From: Pantoea sp. WMus005
GTDB taxonomy: Bacteria; Pseudomonadota; Gammaproteobacteria; Enterobacterales; Enterobacteriaceae
Assembly (NCBI RefSeq): GCF_013415305.1
Contig: NZ_JACBXU010000001.1
Span: 1,674,001 to 1,738,000 of the forward strand
Reading direction: 5' to 3'
DNA length: 64,000 nucleotides
The notes beneath the pieces are model-generated. The model saw only the letters and a list, made by a program, of their open reading frames with translations. It was not told the origin of the DNA and ran no database searches. This document shows, piece by piece, positions 29,591 through 39,390 of this stretch. The number at the start of each line of letters is the position of its first letter. Within the stretch, counting starts at the first letter, position 1. Both the position numbers and the translations under genes were made by a program.

Positions 29591-29769
29591 GGATGAATCT
29601 CTTCAACTGACAGCGTGCGGGCTTCCGTTTCCAGCAGCACCGGAATGCCGTCACGAACAGGGAAGGCCAGGCCATCAGGTTTGCAGATCAGCTCCTGCTG
29701 CGCATTGTTGAAGTAAAGTTTGCCATTGCACACCGGGCAGGCAACGATTTCGAGTAAACGATGATCCAT
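29587..29769 (-). CDS. ycaR: YcaR, UPF0434/Trm112-like small protein
   Basis: A 60-residue protein equal in length to E. coli YcaR. It has the zinc-ribbon-like half CPVCNGKL and a further Cys in ELICK, followed by [19 protein letters not shown], typical of the UPF0434/Trm112 group. Trm112 proteins activate methyltransferases in other organisms, but the role of YcaR is not established. The fourth cysteine of a full zinc site is missing. Overlaps kdsB by four bases and lies downstream of ycaQ beyond a strong hairpin, so it may have its own promoter with kdsB. Confidence 0.9.
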   Translation of the reverse strand: MDHRLLEIVACPVCNGKLYFNNAQQELICKPDGLAFPVRDGIPVLLETEARTLSVEEIHP

Positions 29770-29826
29770 ATGTCCTCCATCAGGGACCGAATGCTTAAGG
29801 ATTCAAGCATACCATAGCGCGGCGCA

Positions 29827-29855
29827 TGCGGGATGGAGTAAAACGCCATCCCGCA
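29827..29855 (-). terminator. Strong 10-bp hairpin between ycaQ and ycaR
   Basis: TGCGGGATGG (29827-29836) pairs perfectly with CCATCCCGCA (29846-29855), loop of 9 nt. It lies 20 bp after the ycaQ stop on the minus strand. No T run follows, so it could be an mRNA 3' end stabiliser or processing structure rather than a full terminator. Confidence 0.5.
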
Positions 29856-29874
29856 GCAGCTACCGCAAAATTGA

Positions 29875-31089
29875 TTAATCCAGCGTCCACAGGGCTGGCC
29901 AGTGATCTTTGAGTGCATCAGGTGCCTGCAGGATGGCGACGCTTTCTGCTCCCTGCCAGGCTGCAAAGCGTTCAATCGCACGCCGGACATCCACGACAAA
30001 GCGCGCCGTGACGCGAGTCTGCTCTTCCAGCCAGAGTTTTTTAATTTCCAGCTGTTTTGCCTGACGCAGCATGCGGGCATCAAGCCGCCCTTTTATCTGA
30101 CCGCGATGGAGGATGGGCAAAACAAAATAGCCAAATTTGCGCTTCTCCTCGGGGGTGTAGCACTCGATACGATAGTCAAAGTTGAACAGCTCAAGTGCAC
30201 GTTTGCGATCCCAGACTACCGGATCAAACGGGGACAGGAGTGCACTGTGCGTCGCCTGCAGCGGGGTCTCCAGTAATGGCAGGTAGTCACGATGCAGCCA
30301 CATCTCACCCAGCTCCTCTGTATCGACGGCGACAAGATCACCCGCAGCCTGGGCATCAGCGATAAAATCGTTGACAGGTGCCCGCTTCAGGCGATAGTAA
30401 TCCGGCAGCCAGGCCGCGCGGAAAATCCCTAAGCTGCGGGCGCTGTTCATCAGCATCTGACGGATTGCCTCCGCTTCGCTGATGCCATGTACCTCATCCT
30501 GCCAGTCAGGCATGACTCGACTGCGCAGGTCATAGACGCGCTGAAAATTGCGGCGTTCTGTTACCATCAGCTCACCGGCACTGAACAGATTTTCCAGATG
30601 ACGTTTGTGCGGTTTCCATGCCCACCAGCCTGATTTGGGGTTATCGGCATGCGTAAAATCGGCGGCGCGCACCGGGCCCTTTTCCCGAATCTGCTGCAGT
30701 AATTCGGCAATCGCCTGCTGGTGATCAGCAACCCATTGCGCGTTGTATTTCCAGCCCAGACGTTCCGGCGACAGCATGCGATGACGAAGAAGTCTGTAAT
30801 CGGCGCGGGGAATAAAGCAGGCTTCGTGCGCCCAGTACTCAAAGAGTTCACCCTGGGCCAGCGCCTGTTCCAGCCATGCCTGAGGATAGTTTCCCAGGCG
30901 ACTGAACAGCACCAGATAGGGACTGCGAGCTACAACATGAATGGTATCAATTTGCAGCAGCGACATGCGGGAGATGCTGCTAATCAGATCCTGATAAACC
31001 GCGCGCTTTGCTGGAGCACGCAGCAGGCCCTGCGCGGCGAGATGAAGGTGACGGGCTTGCTGTAACGAAAGTGAATGCAGGCTGTTCAT
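29875..31089 (-). CDS. ycaQ: YcaQ/AlkZ-type DNA glycosylase for interstrand crosslinks
   Basis: A 404-residue member of the HTH_42 winged-helix glycosylase family. E. coli YcaQ unhooks interstrand crosslinks and bulky N7-alkylguanine adducts using a QxD catalytic motif, seen here in LLQIDTIHVVARSP (Gln and Asp). Further family marks are FSRLGNYP, LFEYWAHEACFIPRADYRL, GWWAWKPHKRHLE and LLSPFDPVVWDRKRA. Slightly shorter than E. coli (410), with a divergent C-terminus. It sits 39 bp behind lpxK on the same strand and is probably co-transcribed with msbA-lpxK, an odd partner for lipid A genes. Confidence 0.93.
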   Translation of the reverse strand: MNSLHSLSLQQARHLHLAAQGLLRAPAKRAVYQDLISSISRMSLLQIDTIHVVARSPYLVLFSRLGNYPQAWLEQALAQGELFEYWAHEACFIPRADYRLLRHRMLSPERLGWKYNAQWVADHQQAIAELLQQIREKGPVRAADFTHADNPKSGWWAWKPHKRHLENLFSAGELMVTERRNFQRVYDLRSRVMPDWQDEVHGISEAEAIRQMLMNSARSLGIFRAAWLPDYYRLKRAPVNDFIADAQAAGDLVAVDTEELGEMWLHRDYLPLLETPLQATHSALLSPFDPVVWDRKRALELFNFDYRIECYTPEEKRKFGYFVLPILHRGQIKGRLDARMLRQAKQLEIKKLWLEEQTRVTARFVVDVRRAIERFAAWQGAESVAILQAPDALKDHWPALWTLD

Positions 31090-31128
31090 CCTCTTCCTTA
31101 TCAGGTTTTACCTGAATGGCTGCGGGTA

Positions 31129-32115
31129 TCAGAGAGTGCGGCGGCAGAGTTGTTCTATATCGGCCAGTAAAGGCGTTACGGCTTTACCGGTTAAATGGGC
31201 ATCGACCGGCAGATACCACCAGTCAGGCTGAGCAAAGTGACGGCATTTCACCGCGTCTTTTTCGGTCATCAGCAATTGCTGCCCCGGCTGAACTAATCGG
31301 GCCAGCTCATCCTTGCTGTAGGCGTGATGATCGGCAAAAGCGATCTCTGCGACCGGCGTAATGCCCTGCTGTTTCAGCGTGGTAAAAAAACGAGGAGGAT
31401 GACCAATACCGGCCATGGCTACTACCGCACCCAGCTTATCAGCTGAACAGGTTTCCCCGGTCAGGAGATGAGTGGCCAGCCCAGGCTTAAGCTGCATGGC
31501 AATCTCGTCGGGTTGCGCTTCGCCGCCGTTGATGATGACGGCATCGACCTGCGTCAGTCGACTGGCCCGTTCGCGCATCGGACCCGCAGGCAACCACCAG
31601 CCATTACCAAAACGACGCACGCCATCAACCACCACGATCTCGCGATCGCGCTGCAGGGCGTAATGTTGCAGGCCATCATCAGTGATGATCACATCCAGCG
31701 TACCATGTTGCAGTAACGCCTCAATCGCCCGTCGCCGTTCAGGCGCGACCGCAACCGGAGCGCCGGTCCGCTGGGCGATCAGAACCGGCTCATCACCAGC
31801 CTGTTCCGTGCTGGTCTGCGCCGTAACCAGTAAGGGATAATGGTCGGCCTTGCCGCCATACCCTCTGGAGACAACGCCAGCGCGCAGGCCGCGCTGCTGC
31901 AACGCCTCAACCAGCCAGATGACAACCGGCGTCTTTCCATTGCCACCGGCAGTCAGGTTACCGACCACCACGACCGGCAGAGGCGCACGCCAGCTTTTAC
32001 GCCAGCCGCGCCTGTAACTGAAACGTATCAGGGCCGTGATCGCACCATATAGCAGGCTGAAAGGCCACAGCAGTAGCCATAACAGTGAGCGACCACTCCA
32101 GATACGTTCAATCAT
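31129..32115 (-). CDS. lpxK: Tetraacyldisaccharide 4'-kinase
   Basis: Phosphorylates the 4' position of the lipid A disaccharide precursor to give lipid IVA at the inner face of the inner membrane. The 328-residue protein has an N-terminal amphipathic/hydrophobic segment ([17 protein letters not shown]), the P-loop [14 protein letters not shown], a Walker B-like [11 protein letters not shown] with catalytic Asp, and FADHHAYS. The length matches E. coli. The ATG overlaps the msbA stop by four bases, coupling lipid A flipping and phosphorylation in one operon. Confidence 0.96.
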   Translation of the reverse strand: MIERIWSGRSLLWLLLWPFSLLYGAITALIRFSYRRGWRKSWRAPLPVVVVGNLTAGGNGKTPVVIWLVEALQQRGLRAGVVSRGYGGKADHYPLLVTAQTSTEQAGDEPVLIAQRTGAPVAVAPERRRAIEALLQHGTLDVIITDDGLQHYALQRDREIVVVDGVRRFGNGWWLPAGPMRERASRLTQVDAVIINGGEAQPDEIAMQLKPGLATHLLTGETCSADKLGAVVAMAGIGHPPRFFTTLKQQGITPVAEIAFADHHAYSKDELARLVQPGQQLLMTEKDAVKCRHFAQPDWWYLPVDAHLTGKAVTPLLADIEQLCRRTL

Positions 32116-33860
32116 TGGCCGAATTGCATCTTGTGCAGCTGTGCATAGGCGCCGCGTTCTGCTAACAACACCTGGTGCGTACCGCGTTCAACAATCTGAC
32201 CATCTTCAATCACGACGATCTCATCCGCTTTCTCGATGGTAGAGAGGCGGTGCGCAATCACCAGAGAGGTACGGTTCTTCTGCAACTCATCCAGTGCTGA
32301 CTGAATGGCGCGTTCTGACTCGGTATCCAGCGCAGAGGTCGCTTCATCGAGGATCAGAATCGGGCAATCGCGCAATAATGCACGGGCAATGGCGATACGC
32401 TGACGCTGGCCGCCAGATAGCAGCACGCCATTCTCGCCAATTACCGTATCCAGGCCTTTATCCATTTTATTGATAAAGTCCATGGCATGCGCCATGGTGG
32501 CCGCCTGCTCGATCTCTGCACGGCTATATTGCTCACTGCGAGCATAAGCGATGTTATTGGCAATGGTGTCGTTGAAAAGATGCACATTCTGTGAGACCAG
32601 CGCCACCTGATTACGCAGCGAGCGCAGGCTGTATTCACGCAGATCATGACCGTCCAGCAGGATTTCGCCCTGCTGGATGTCATAAAAGCGGGTCAGCAGG
32701 CTTGCCATCGTAGACTTACCTGAACCGGAACGGCCCACCAGCGCCACCGTTTTTCCTGCGGGCAGTGACAGATTGATATTACGCAGTGCGGGAATTTCAC
32801 GACCTGGGTAGGTAAAGGTCACATCACGGAATTGAATGTCCCCTTTAGCACGGGTGATTTCGCGAGTACCGTTATCCACTTCCTGCTCACTATCCAGAAT
32901 AGAGAACAGTGTCTGACAGGCTGCCATGCCACGCTGGAACTGGGCATTGACGTTAGTCAGAGACTTAAGCGGGCGCATCAGGGCAATCATTGAGGAGAAG
33001 ACGACGGTGATGGTACCGGCTGTCAGGGTATCCATGACGCTGGGGAAGCTGGCGGCATAGAGCACAAAAGCCAGGGCCAGCGACGCGATAAGCTGAATAA
33101 TGGGATCGGAAATGGAGGACGCAGAAACCAGTTTCATTCCCTGCTGACGCATCCGATTACTGACGCGGGAAAAGCGCTCTGATTCAATGTCCTGTCCACC
33201 AAAAATCAGCACTTCTTTGTGCCCTTTCAGCATCTGCTCGGCGCTGGTTGTCACCTGCCCCATAGTGTTCTGCATACTTTTACTGATGGTGCGGAAACGC
33301 TTAGAGACGGTACGAATCGCAAATGAGACGATAGGAGCCAGTACAATCAGGATCAGCGACAGCTGCCAGCTGTAGTAGAACATCATGATAAACAGGCCAA
33401 TAATGGAAGCCCCTTCACGTACTACGGTGACCAGCGCGCCCGAAGAAGAGGAGGCGACCTGCTCAGAATCGTAAGTAATACGTGACAACAGGGTGCCGGT
33501 TGACTGCTGATCGAAAAACGAAACCGGCATACCCATCATATGGCTGAACAGACGACGGCGGATATTCATCACGACGTTGCCAGAGACCCACGAGATGCAG
33601 TAGCTGGAGATATAACTGGTGACGCCGCGTACCAGCATCAGGCCAATAACCACTAACGGCAGCCACAGCATCACCGATCTGTCAGCTTTACCAAAACCAT
33701 CATCCAGTAACGGTTTCAACAGTGAGAGCATTAAGGCGTCGCCCGCAGCATTAATAATCAGGGCAACTGAGGCCGCAATTAATCCCGCTTTATTAGGCGC
33801 GATCATCGGCCAGAGTCGGCGAAACGTCTGCCACGTAGAGAGATCTTTATCTTGATGCAT
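32112..33860 (-). CDS. msbA: Lipid A export ATP-binding/permease MsbA
   Basis: Homodimeric ABC flippase moving core-lipid A from the inner to the outer leaflet of the inner membrane. The 582-residue half-transporter has an N-terminal six-helix membrane domain ([17 protein letters not shown] start) and a C-terminal nucleotide-binding domain with Walker [10 protein letters not shown], signature [16 protein letters not shown], Walker [13 protein letters not shown] and H-loop IAHRLST. Same length as E. coli MsbA. It follows ycaI/comEC by 34 bp and overlaps lpxK by 4 bp. Confidence 0.97.
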   Translation of the reverse strand: MHQDKDLSTWQTFRRLWPMIAPNKAGLIAASVALIINAAGDALMLSLLKPLLDDGFGKADRSVMLWLPLVVIGLMLVRGVTSYISSYCISWVSGNVVMNIRRRLFSHMMGMPVSFFDQQSTGTLLSRITYDSEQVASSSSGALVTVVREGASIIGLFIMMFYYSWQLSLILIVLAPIVSFAIRTVSKRFRTISKSMQNTMGQVTTSAEQMLKGHKEVLIFGGQDIESERFSRVSNRMRQQGMKLVSASSISDPIIQLIASLALAFVLYAASFPSVMDTLTAGTITVVFSSMIALMRPLKSLTNVNAQFQRGMAACQTLFSILDSEQEVDNGTREITRAKGDIQFRDVTFTYPGREIPALRNINLSLPAGKTVALVGRSGSGKSTMASLLTRFYDIQQGEILLDGHDLREYSLRSLRNQVALVSQNVHLFNDTIANNIAYARSEQYSRAEIEQAATMAHAMDFINKMDKGLDTVIGENGVLLSGGQRQRIAIARALLRDCPILILDEATSALDTESERAIQSALDELQKNRTSLVIAHRLSTIEKADEIVVIEDGQIVERGTHQVLLAERGAYAQLHKMQFGQ

Positions 33861-33894
33861 TATTTATTCACGCTGTTGGAAATAGCCGGCCATT

Positions 33895-36150
33895 CTACCT
33901 GGATTCGCCTTTGACGCCAAACCACTGATGGTACCAACGGGGCATTAATTGTTCCCGCAGGGTAGAAATCTGTACTTTACCCTGCTCTATTCTGATACTG
34001 ATTTGTCCTGACTGGCCCGTATCCAGCCACTGAAATCCGGCTGTTCGATAGTTTTCCAGCACATTTTTCGCGGGCATTCGCCAGGCATTGTAGCGTGCCA
34101 GAGAGGCAATGGCAGTGTGCCCTTCTGTTTTTCGCAGCAGCAGGGAGGTCGACGAAGTCCGGCTGCCGTGGTGCGGTACCTGCAGAATATCGACCTTCAG
34201 GCCCTGCTTCTCGAGTGCTACCAGTTGGCGCTCCGCTTTTGCCTCAATATCACCGGTTAACATCAGCCGGACCTGTCCATCATCAACAATCACCACACAG
34301 GAGTCATTATTACCCCCCGGTAAAGGTGCCGTCAGCGGCCAGACAACCCGAAAGTGGAGCCGCCGCCAGCGCCACTGCGTGCCACGGACACAGGGTAAAT
34401 GCGCCTCATCTGCCTGTGCGCTTCTGATTTCAGCCGCTGGCCAGCGTTGCATGACCGCCTCCAGCCCGCCAGTATGATCAAGATGTTTATGACTGAGGAT
34501 GACCTGTTTTAGCCGCAGGTGCCTGCGCTCCAGCCATGGAATGATCACCCGACTACCCGCATTGTCGTTCTGCCAGCGCGGTCCTGTGTCATACATCACT
34601 GCCTCATTGTCCTGACTGATCACCAGGCTCAGTCCATGCCCGATATCCAGCATATCAATGCGCCAGCCCTGGTCCTGTTCTGGCTGGCGGCTCAGTATCA
34701 TCGCCAGCGCTAGCGCGCAGCTGCTTAATGGCAGAGAGAAAAAGAGCTGCGCACGCCAGAGAATCAGACCGCCCCATACAATTACCGTAAACCAGGTTGT
34801 GCCACTCAATGGCCACCAGCCCGGCGGCAATAACCTCAGACAGTGAAACAGAGCACGTAACGTGAGATCGGCCGCGCCCCAGAAGAAGCCGGATATATGG
34901 GCCACTGGTAGCAGCATGGCGAGTGTCACTAACGGCATAGTGATAAACGAGACGATCGGGATAGCGACAATATTGGCCACCAGCGCGGTCAGGCTGATCC
35001 CATTGAATATCGCCACCTGCATCGGCACCATCAAAATCATCATGCCCGCCTGCAAATGCAGTAGTTGTATCGGAATCCAGCGCCATTGTTGACGGAACCG
35101 TGCAGGCAGCGGAAACCAGTGGTACCAGACCAGTAGCATCCCGACAGCCAGAACCGAGAGCCAGAAACTGTCAGAGAGCACAGTCAGCGGATCCGTCACC
35201 AACAGCAACGCAATACAGAACGTCCAGACCTGCCAGCTATTTAACTGAACACCCGCAAACCGGGTTATTGCCCATAGCGTCAGGGCCAGCAGTGAACGGG
35301 CTGCGGGAGGCTGGGCCCCGGAGAGCCAGGTATAAACTGCAGCAAACAGCCAGCTCACGATGAGGGGAAAAAGATAGCCGATATAGCGGGCTGGCAGGAT
35401 AAATTGTACTCCTCGCGCCATCATCCAGCCGGTGCTGGCGGCCAGGGCGATATGCATCCCCGATATCGCCATAAGATGTGCGGTGCCGGTATCCCGCAGT
35501 AACTGACGTGTCTGCTGGCTCATCTCATCCCTGATGCCAAAAGCCAGTGCCTCCAGTGTGGCACGAGAAGGCATTTCACGGGTTCTGTCGCGGTGCCATA
35601 AAATAAATTGCCAGCGGCCATCACAGCGATCGCTGACGGCATTCTGTTTAAGGATTCTGCCCTGAAGCGGCGTGTTGGTAGCCAGTGCAAAACGCTGCGC
35701 ATCGAAGTCGCCCTCATTAAGGCGGGCATGTACGGGCCGCAGACGAAGCTGCATGGTCCAGCGCTGTCCTGGGCAGTAAATATCCGGGTCGGTGTCGAAC
35801 CAGATCCAGGCAAAGCGAGGCGGAAATATCATCCGGCCCCGCTCTTCCAGCAGACGAACCCGGATTTGCTTCTGCTCTTTTCGCAGTTCATCAATCTGAA
35901 GGGTAAAGGTGGCGGGCTGTGCGGAGAGCTGTTCGATATCCCGCACCATCAGACGCGCGTCGTTACAAGCCCATGCCAGAAACAGCAGAGTGATACCAGT
36001 CAGACGAAAAGGCGGATAAGCGCAATGCAGCAGAGCCAGACCCACGAAGACCAGGAGCAGAATCGCCTCTCCTGATGGCAGCCGCGCCATTAGCAGTAGC
36101 GGTAATGTTGCAACGATCGCCAGTCGCGCCAGTACAGTCCATGTCAGCAT
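33895..36150 (-). CDS. ycaI: ComEC/Rec2-family membrane protein YcaI
   Basis: Inner-membrane protein of the ComEC/Rec2 family, the channel for single-stranded DNA in naturally competent bacteria. E. coli YcaI has no proven transport role. Domain order: N-terminal soluble OB-like part (about residues 60-210), competence domain with many membrane helices including DTGTAHLMAISGMHIALAA, and a C-terminal metallo-beta-lactamase-like domain with MLDIGHGLSLVI, LSHKHLDHTGGLE and VPHHGSRTSS. ATG 36150 (751 residues, GGAT upstream) aligns best with E. coli (754); ATG 36162 and a GTG at 36237 are also in frame. A nested hairpin lies 90 nt upstream. Confidence 0.9.
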   Translation of the reverse strand: MLTWTVLARLAIVATLPLLLMARLPSGEAILLLVFVGLALLHCAYPPFRLTGITLLFLAWACNDARLMVRDIEQLSAQPATFTLQIDELRKEQKQIRVRLLEERGRMIFPPRFAWIWFDTDPDIYCPGQRWTMQLRLRPVHARLNEGDFDAQRFALATNTPLQGRILKQNAVSDRCDGRWQFILWHRDRTREMPSRATLEALAFGIRDEMSQQTRQLLRDTGTAHLMAISGMHIALAASTGWMMARGVQFILPARYIGYLFPLIVSWLFAAVYTWLSGAQPPAARSLLALTLWAITRFAGVQLNSWQVWTFCIALLLVTDPLTVLSDSFWLSVLAVGMLLVWYHWFPLPARFRQQWRWIPIQLLHLQAGMMILMVPMQVAIFNGISLTALVANIVAIPIVSFITMPLVTLAMLLPVAHISGFFWGAADLTLRALFHCLRLLPPGWWPLSGTTWFTVIVWGGLILWRAQLFFSLPLSSCALALAMILSRQPEQDQGWRIDMLDIGHGLSLVISQDNEAVMYDTGPRWQNDNAGSRVIIPWLERRHLRLKQVILSHKHLDHTGGLEAVMQRWPAAEIRSAQADEAHLPCVRGTQWRWRRLHFRVVWPLTAPLPGGNNDSCVVIVDDGQVRLMLTGDIEAKAERQLVALEKQGLKVDILQVPHHGSRTSSTSLLLRKTEGHTAIASLARYNAWRMPAKNVLENYRTAGFQWLDTGQSGQISIRIEQGKVQISTLREQLMPRWYHQWFGVKGESR

Positions 36151-36239
36151 AATCGTATCCATTGATATAGTTCGATTATTCTGGGTAATTGGGAAGAAAG
36201 TAACAGCGGAGGATGAGCGAAGCTGGAGCAGTCTCACAA

Positions 36240-36291
36240 TGAGAGCGCGGCATTGCAGTGTTGATCACTGCAATCTGGATATCCGCTCTCA
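36240..36291 (-). other. Nested stem-loop upstream of ycaI
   Basis: Inner stem ATTGCAGTG/CACTGCAAT (36252-36260 with 36266-36274, loop TTGAT) is enclosed by an outer stem TGAGAGCG/CGCTCTCA (36240-36247 with 36284-36291). Both stems are perfect. It lies between the ihfB terminator and the ycaI start, so it would be in the 5' leader of ycaI mRNA or act as a DNA site. No T tract. I do not recognise it. Confidence 0.6.
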
Positions 36292-36306
36292 ACCTGAATA
36301 GCAGGC

Positions 36307-36335
36307 AAAAAAAAACGACATCCGGAGATGTCGTT
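36307..36335 (-). terminator. Intrinsic terminator of ihfB
   Basis: AACGACATC (36314-36322) and GATGTCGTT (36327-36335) with CGGA loop; nine A at 36307-36315 give a long T tract on the minus strand, 20 bp past the ihfB stop. Confidence 0.88.
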
Positions 36336-36354
36336 TATCTGGTTCGGTATCGGC

Positions 36355-36639
36355 TCAGCCGTAGATATTTGCGCGATCACGAAGCTCTTTGCCTGGCTTA
36401 AAGTGGGGAACGTATTTACCTTCCAGATCCACTTTGTCACCCGTTTTAGGGTTACGTCCAGTACGCGGAGCGCGATAATGCAAAGAAAAGCTGCCGAATC
36501 CCCGGATTTCGATGCGTTCGCCCTGTGCCAGCGTAGTGGCCATGTGCTCCAGCATCTCTTTTACTGCATCCTCAACGACTTTCGCCGGTATATGAGTATG
36601 CTGTCCCGCCAGTCTTTCGATCAGTTCTGACTTGGTCAT
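36355..36639 (-). CDS. ihfB: Integration host factor subunit beta
   Basis: Beta subunit of the IHF heterodimer that binds and sharply bends DNA at specific sites. The 94-residue protein is nearly identical to E. coli Ihf[39 protein letters not shown] and the DNA-intercalating arm region with [13 protein letters not shown]. Downstream of rpsA in the same orientation, as in E. coli, separated by a hairpin (36690-36707); an own promoter in the 82-bp gap is likely. Strong terminator follows. Confidence 0.97.
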   Translation of the reverse strand: MTKSELIERLAGQHTHIPAKVVEDAVKEMLEHMATTLAQGERIEIRGFGSFSLHYRAPRTGRNPKTGDKVDLEGKYVPHFKPGKELRDRANIYG

Positions 36640-36689
36640 GTAACCTCCGGTTTATCCCTATAGGAATGTATGACAGCTTTTACCGAAAC

Positions 36690-36707
36690 CGGGTGGTTGC
36701 CCACCCG
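36690..36707 (-). terminator. Hairpin between rpsA and ihfB
   Basis: CGGGTGG (36690-36696) pairs with CCACCCG (36701-36707), about 15 bp after the rpsA stop on the minus strand, followed there by GTTTCGG. Likely the rpsA terminator, perhaps leaky into ihfB. Confidence 0.5.
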
Positions 36708-36721
36708 ATGCTTCAGGTCGA

Positions 36722-38395
36722 TTACTCGCCTTTAGCCGCTTTGAACGCTTCAGCCATAGCGCTAGAGAAATTGCCTTCTTCCTGTTTGGTGTTAACAGTA
36801 TTGATAGCTTCTTTCTCATCAGCCTGGTCTTTCGCACGGACAGACAGGCTTACGACACGGTTTTTACGATCAACGCCGGTGAACTTAGCTTCAACGTCGT
36901 CGCCAACGTTCAGAACCAGAGTTGCATCTTCAATGCGGTCCAGTGAAGCTTCAGAAGCGCGCAGGTAACCCTCAACGCCATCTGCTAATTCAACTGTAGC
37001 ACCTTTAGCATCAACTGCAGTCACTTTACCGGTGACGATGGCACCTTTCTTATTCAAAGTGATGTAGTTGTTGAACGGATCTTCTGCCAGCTGTTTAACG
37101 CCCAGAGAGATACGCTCGCGCTCTGCATCAACCTGCAGTACAACGGCAGCGATTTCGTCGCCTTTTTTGTACTCACGAACGGCTTCTTCGCCAGTCGCGT
37201 TCCAAGAGATGTCAGACAGGTGAACCAGACCGTCGATGCCGCCGTCCAGGCCGATGAAGATACCGAAGTCAGTGATTGACTTGATTTTACCTTCAACACG
37301 ATCGCCTTTGTTGTGCGTCTCAGCGAACAGCTGCCATGGGTTAGATTTACACTGCTTCAGACCCAGGGAGATACGACGACGCTCTTCGTCAATGTCCAGA
37401 ACCATAACTTCAACCACATCGCCTACGTTAACAACTTTAGACGGGTGGATGTTTTTGTTAGTCCAGTCCATTTCAGACACGTGTACCAGACCTTCAACGC
37501 CTTCTTCGATTTCCACGAAGCAGCCGTAATCAGTCAGGTTGGTAACACGACCGGTCAGGCGAGTGCCTTCCGGATAGCGCTTAGCGATAGCAACCCATGG
37601 ATCTTCGCCCAGCTGCTTCAGACCCAGAGAAACACGGGTACGCTCGCGGTCGAACTTCAGCACTTTAACGTTGATTTCATCGCCCACATTGACGATTTCG
37701 CTTGGATGCTTAACACGCTTCCACGCCATGTCAGTGATGTGCAGCAGGCCATCAACGCCGCCCAGATCAACGAATGCACCGTAGTCAGTAAGGTTCTTAA
37801 CGATACCTTTAACTTCCATGCCTTCCTGCAGGTTTTCCAGCAGCTGATCACGCTCTGCGCTGTTTTCGGATTCGATAACCGCACGACGTGAAACCACGAC
37901 GTTATTGCGTTTCTGATCCAGCTTGATCACTTTGAATTCAAGCTCTTTGCCTTCCAGGTGCAGCGTATCGCGCACCGGACGCACATCTACCAGTGAACCT
38001 GGCAGGAACGCACGGATACCGTTCAGCTCAACTGTGAAGCCGCCTTTAACTTTGCCGTTGATAACACCGGTAACAGTTTCAGCGTCTTCGTAAGCTTTCT
38101 CCAGCGTGATCCATGCTTCATGGCGCTTAGCTTTCTCACGTGACAGCAGGGTTTCACCGAAGCCGTCTTCCACTGCATCCAGAGCAACATCAACTTCGTC
38201 GCCTACCTGGATTTCCAGTTCGCCGGCTGCGTTCTTGAACTGCTCTGCAGGGATTGCAGATTCAGATTTCAGACCCGCATCAACCAGAACGACATCTTTG
38301 TCGATAGAAACGACGATGCCACGAACGATAGAACCCGGGCGGGTTTCGATTGTTTTTAAGGATTCTTCAAATAGTTGAGCAAAAGATTCAGTCAT
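36722..38395 (-). CDS. rpsA: 30S ribosomal protein S1
   Basis: Large RNA-binding ribosomal protein that brings mRNA to the 30S subunit and unfolds structured leaders. The 557-residue protein has six S1 OB-fold repeats, the first two for ribosome binding ([37 protein letters not shown]) and four for RNA (for example [20 protein letters not shown] and [20 protein letters not shown]). Same length as E. coli. It follows cmk and precedes ihfB. The codon use is strongly biased, as expected for a highly expressed gene. The leader lacks a strong Shine-Dalgarno and holds a hairpin, as in autoregulated rpsA. Confidence 0.98.
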   Translation of the reverse strand: MTESFAQLFEESLKTIETRPGSIVRGIVVSIDKDVVLVDAGLKSESAIPAEQFKNAAGELEIQVGDEVDVALDAVEDGFGETLLSREKAKRHEAWITLEKAYEDAETVTGVINGKVKGGFTVELNGIRAFLPGSLVDVRPVRDTLHLEGKELEFKVIKLDQKRNNVVVSRRAVIESENSAERDQLLENLQEGMEVKGIVKNLTDYGAFVDLGGVDGLLHITDMAWKRVKHPSEIVNVGDEINVKVLKFDRERTRVSLGLKQLGEDPWVAIAKRYPEGTRLTGRVTNLTDYGCFVEIEEGVEGLVHVSEMDWTNKNIHPSKVVNVGDVVEVMVLDIDEERRRISLGLKQCKSNPWQLFAETHNKGDRVEGKIKSITDFGIFIGLDGGIDGLVHLSDISWNATGEEAVREYKKGDEIAAVVLQVDAERERISLGVKQLAEDPFNNYITLNKKGAIVTGKVTAVDAKGATVELADGVEGYLRASEASLDRIEDATLVLNVGDDVEAKFTGVDRKNRVVSLSVRAKDQADEKEAINTVNTKQEEGNFSSAMAEAFKAAKGE

Positions 38396-38470
38396 ATTGA
38401 TAATCTTCAGGATTCTTCAATTTAACGTCCATCTGACTTCATGTCGGATGGGGTTGTTTCACATGCCCGG
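38396..38470 (-). promoter_or_regulatory. rpsA translation-initiation leader (S1 autoregulation)
   Basis: The bases ahead of rpsA form a hairpin at 38451-38429 (CCATC paired with GATGG, inner GAC/GTC) and then an A/T-rich stretch with GAAGATT before the ATG. The layout resembles the E. coli rpsA leader, where an unusual structured, SD-poor start is efficient but repressed by free S1. The match is by pattern, not tested. Confidence 0.6.
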
Positions 38471-38503
38471 CACCTGATCCATGGTACAGGGTGATAAATT
38501 CAG

Positions 38504-39190
38504 TTAAGCCGGGATGCCCAGCTTCTCGCGGGCATAGTGTAGCGCTTTTTCAATGACTTGATCGATAGACATCTCAGTAGAGTCCAGAACCAATGCATCG
38601 CCAGCAGCTACTAAAGGTGCGATTGCGCGGTTACGATCGCGGTCGTCGCGTTCTTTTATCTCGGCTAAAAGGCGGTCAAAGTTAACATTAAAGCCACTGT
38701 CCTGCAACTGTAGCATACGGCGCTGGGCACGCTCTTCAGGGCTGGCATCAAGGAAAATTTTCACAGGTGCATCCGGAAAAACTACGGTGCCCATATCACG
38801 TCCATCAGCAATCAGACCTGGCATCTCGCGGAAACCGCGCTGGCGGCGCAATAGCGCTTCGCGTACACGGGGAAATGCGGCGACACGTGATGCGGTGTTG
38901 CTGACCTCCTGAGTACGGATTTCACCAGTGACATCTTCACCTTCAAGTATGACCTGCATTTCACCGTTTTGTGACACAAAGCGCACATCGAGGTGTGCAG
39001 CAATCGGCACCAGTGCCTCTTCAGATTCAATGTCGACCTGATGATGCAACGCGGCTAACGCCAGCACGCGATAAATAGCACCGGAGTCCAGCAGATGCCA
39101 CTGCAGCGATTCTGCCATCGCTTTGCACAGGGTTCCTTTTCCCGCTCCACTTGGCCCATCAATAGTTATGACCGGGGCAGTTACCGTCAT
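38504..39190 (-). CDS. cmk: Cytidylate kinase
   Basis: Phosphorylates CMP and dCMP to the diphosphates with ATP. The 228-residue P-loop kinase starts [20 protein letters not shown] (P-loop near residue 12-19), with [12 protein letters not shown], the [16 protein letters not shown] nucleotide-binding loop and RDDRDRNRA lid region. ATG 39190 has AGGAGGG upstream and matches E. coli; the open frame to 39235 adds 15 residues that homologues lack. Upstream of rpsA on the same strand as in E. coli, with a separate promoter region for rpsA between them. Confidence 0.96.
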   Translation of the reverse strand: MTVTAPVITIDGPSGAGKGTLCKAMAESLQWHLLDSGAIYRVLALAALHHQVDIESEEALVPIAAHLDVRFVSQNGEMQVILEGEDVTGEIRTQEVSNTASRVAAFPRVREALLRRQRGFREMPGLIADGRDMGTVVFPDAPVKIFLDASPEERAQRRMLQLQDSGFNVNFDRLLAEIKERDDRDRNRAIAPLVAAGDALVLDSTEMSIDQVIEKALHYAREKLGIPA

Positions 39191-39246
39191 TATTCCCTCC
39201 TGTTGCTGCGTGCTTCCTGACCTTTCGGTCACCATTAATGACTAGC

Positions 39247-39252
39247 ATTATA
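39247..39252 (-). promoter_or_regulatory. Likely cmk -10 element
   Basis: TATAAT on the minus strand (39252-39247) about 57 nt ahead of the cmk ATG. The -35 region is weak. This would give an approximately 50-nt leader. Confidence 0.45.
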
Positions 39253-39359
39253 CGCTGCATAGCGCGGCTTGGTTACCCTTTCGCACTAACCGGTTTCGTA
39301 ATATCAGTTAATTCAGAGGATCTCTGGGCTATTACAGCCAGATTAAATCAGGGGGAGAT

Positions 39360-39379
39360 CCGGTGCAGAATTGCACCGG
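39360..39379 (-). terminator. Hairpin after aroA
   Basis: CCGGTGCA (39360-39367) and TGCACCGG (39372-39379), perfect 8-bp stem, GAAT loop, 12 bp past the aroA stop on the minus strand. Followed there by ATCTCCCCC, not T-rich, so factor-independent stop is uncertain. Confidence 0.45.
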
Positions 39380-39390
39380 AACGGGAGATA

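Noticed and set aside
33895..36150. Evidence of natural competence from ComEC-like YcaI
   Set aside because: YcaI is universal in Enterobacterales without shown competence, and no other com genes are in the window.
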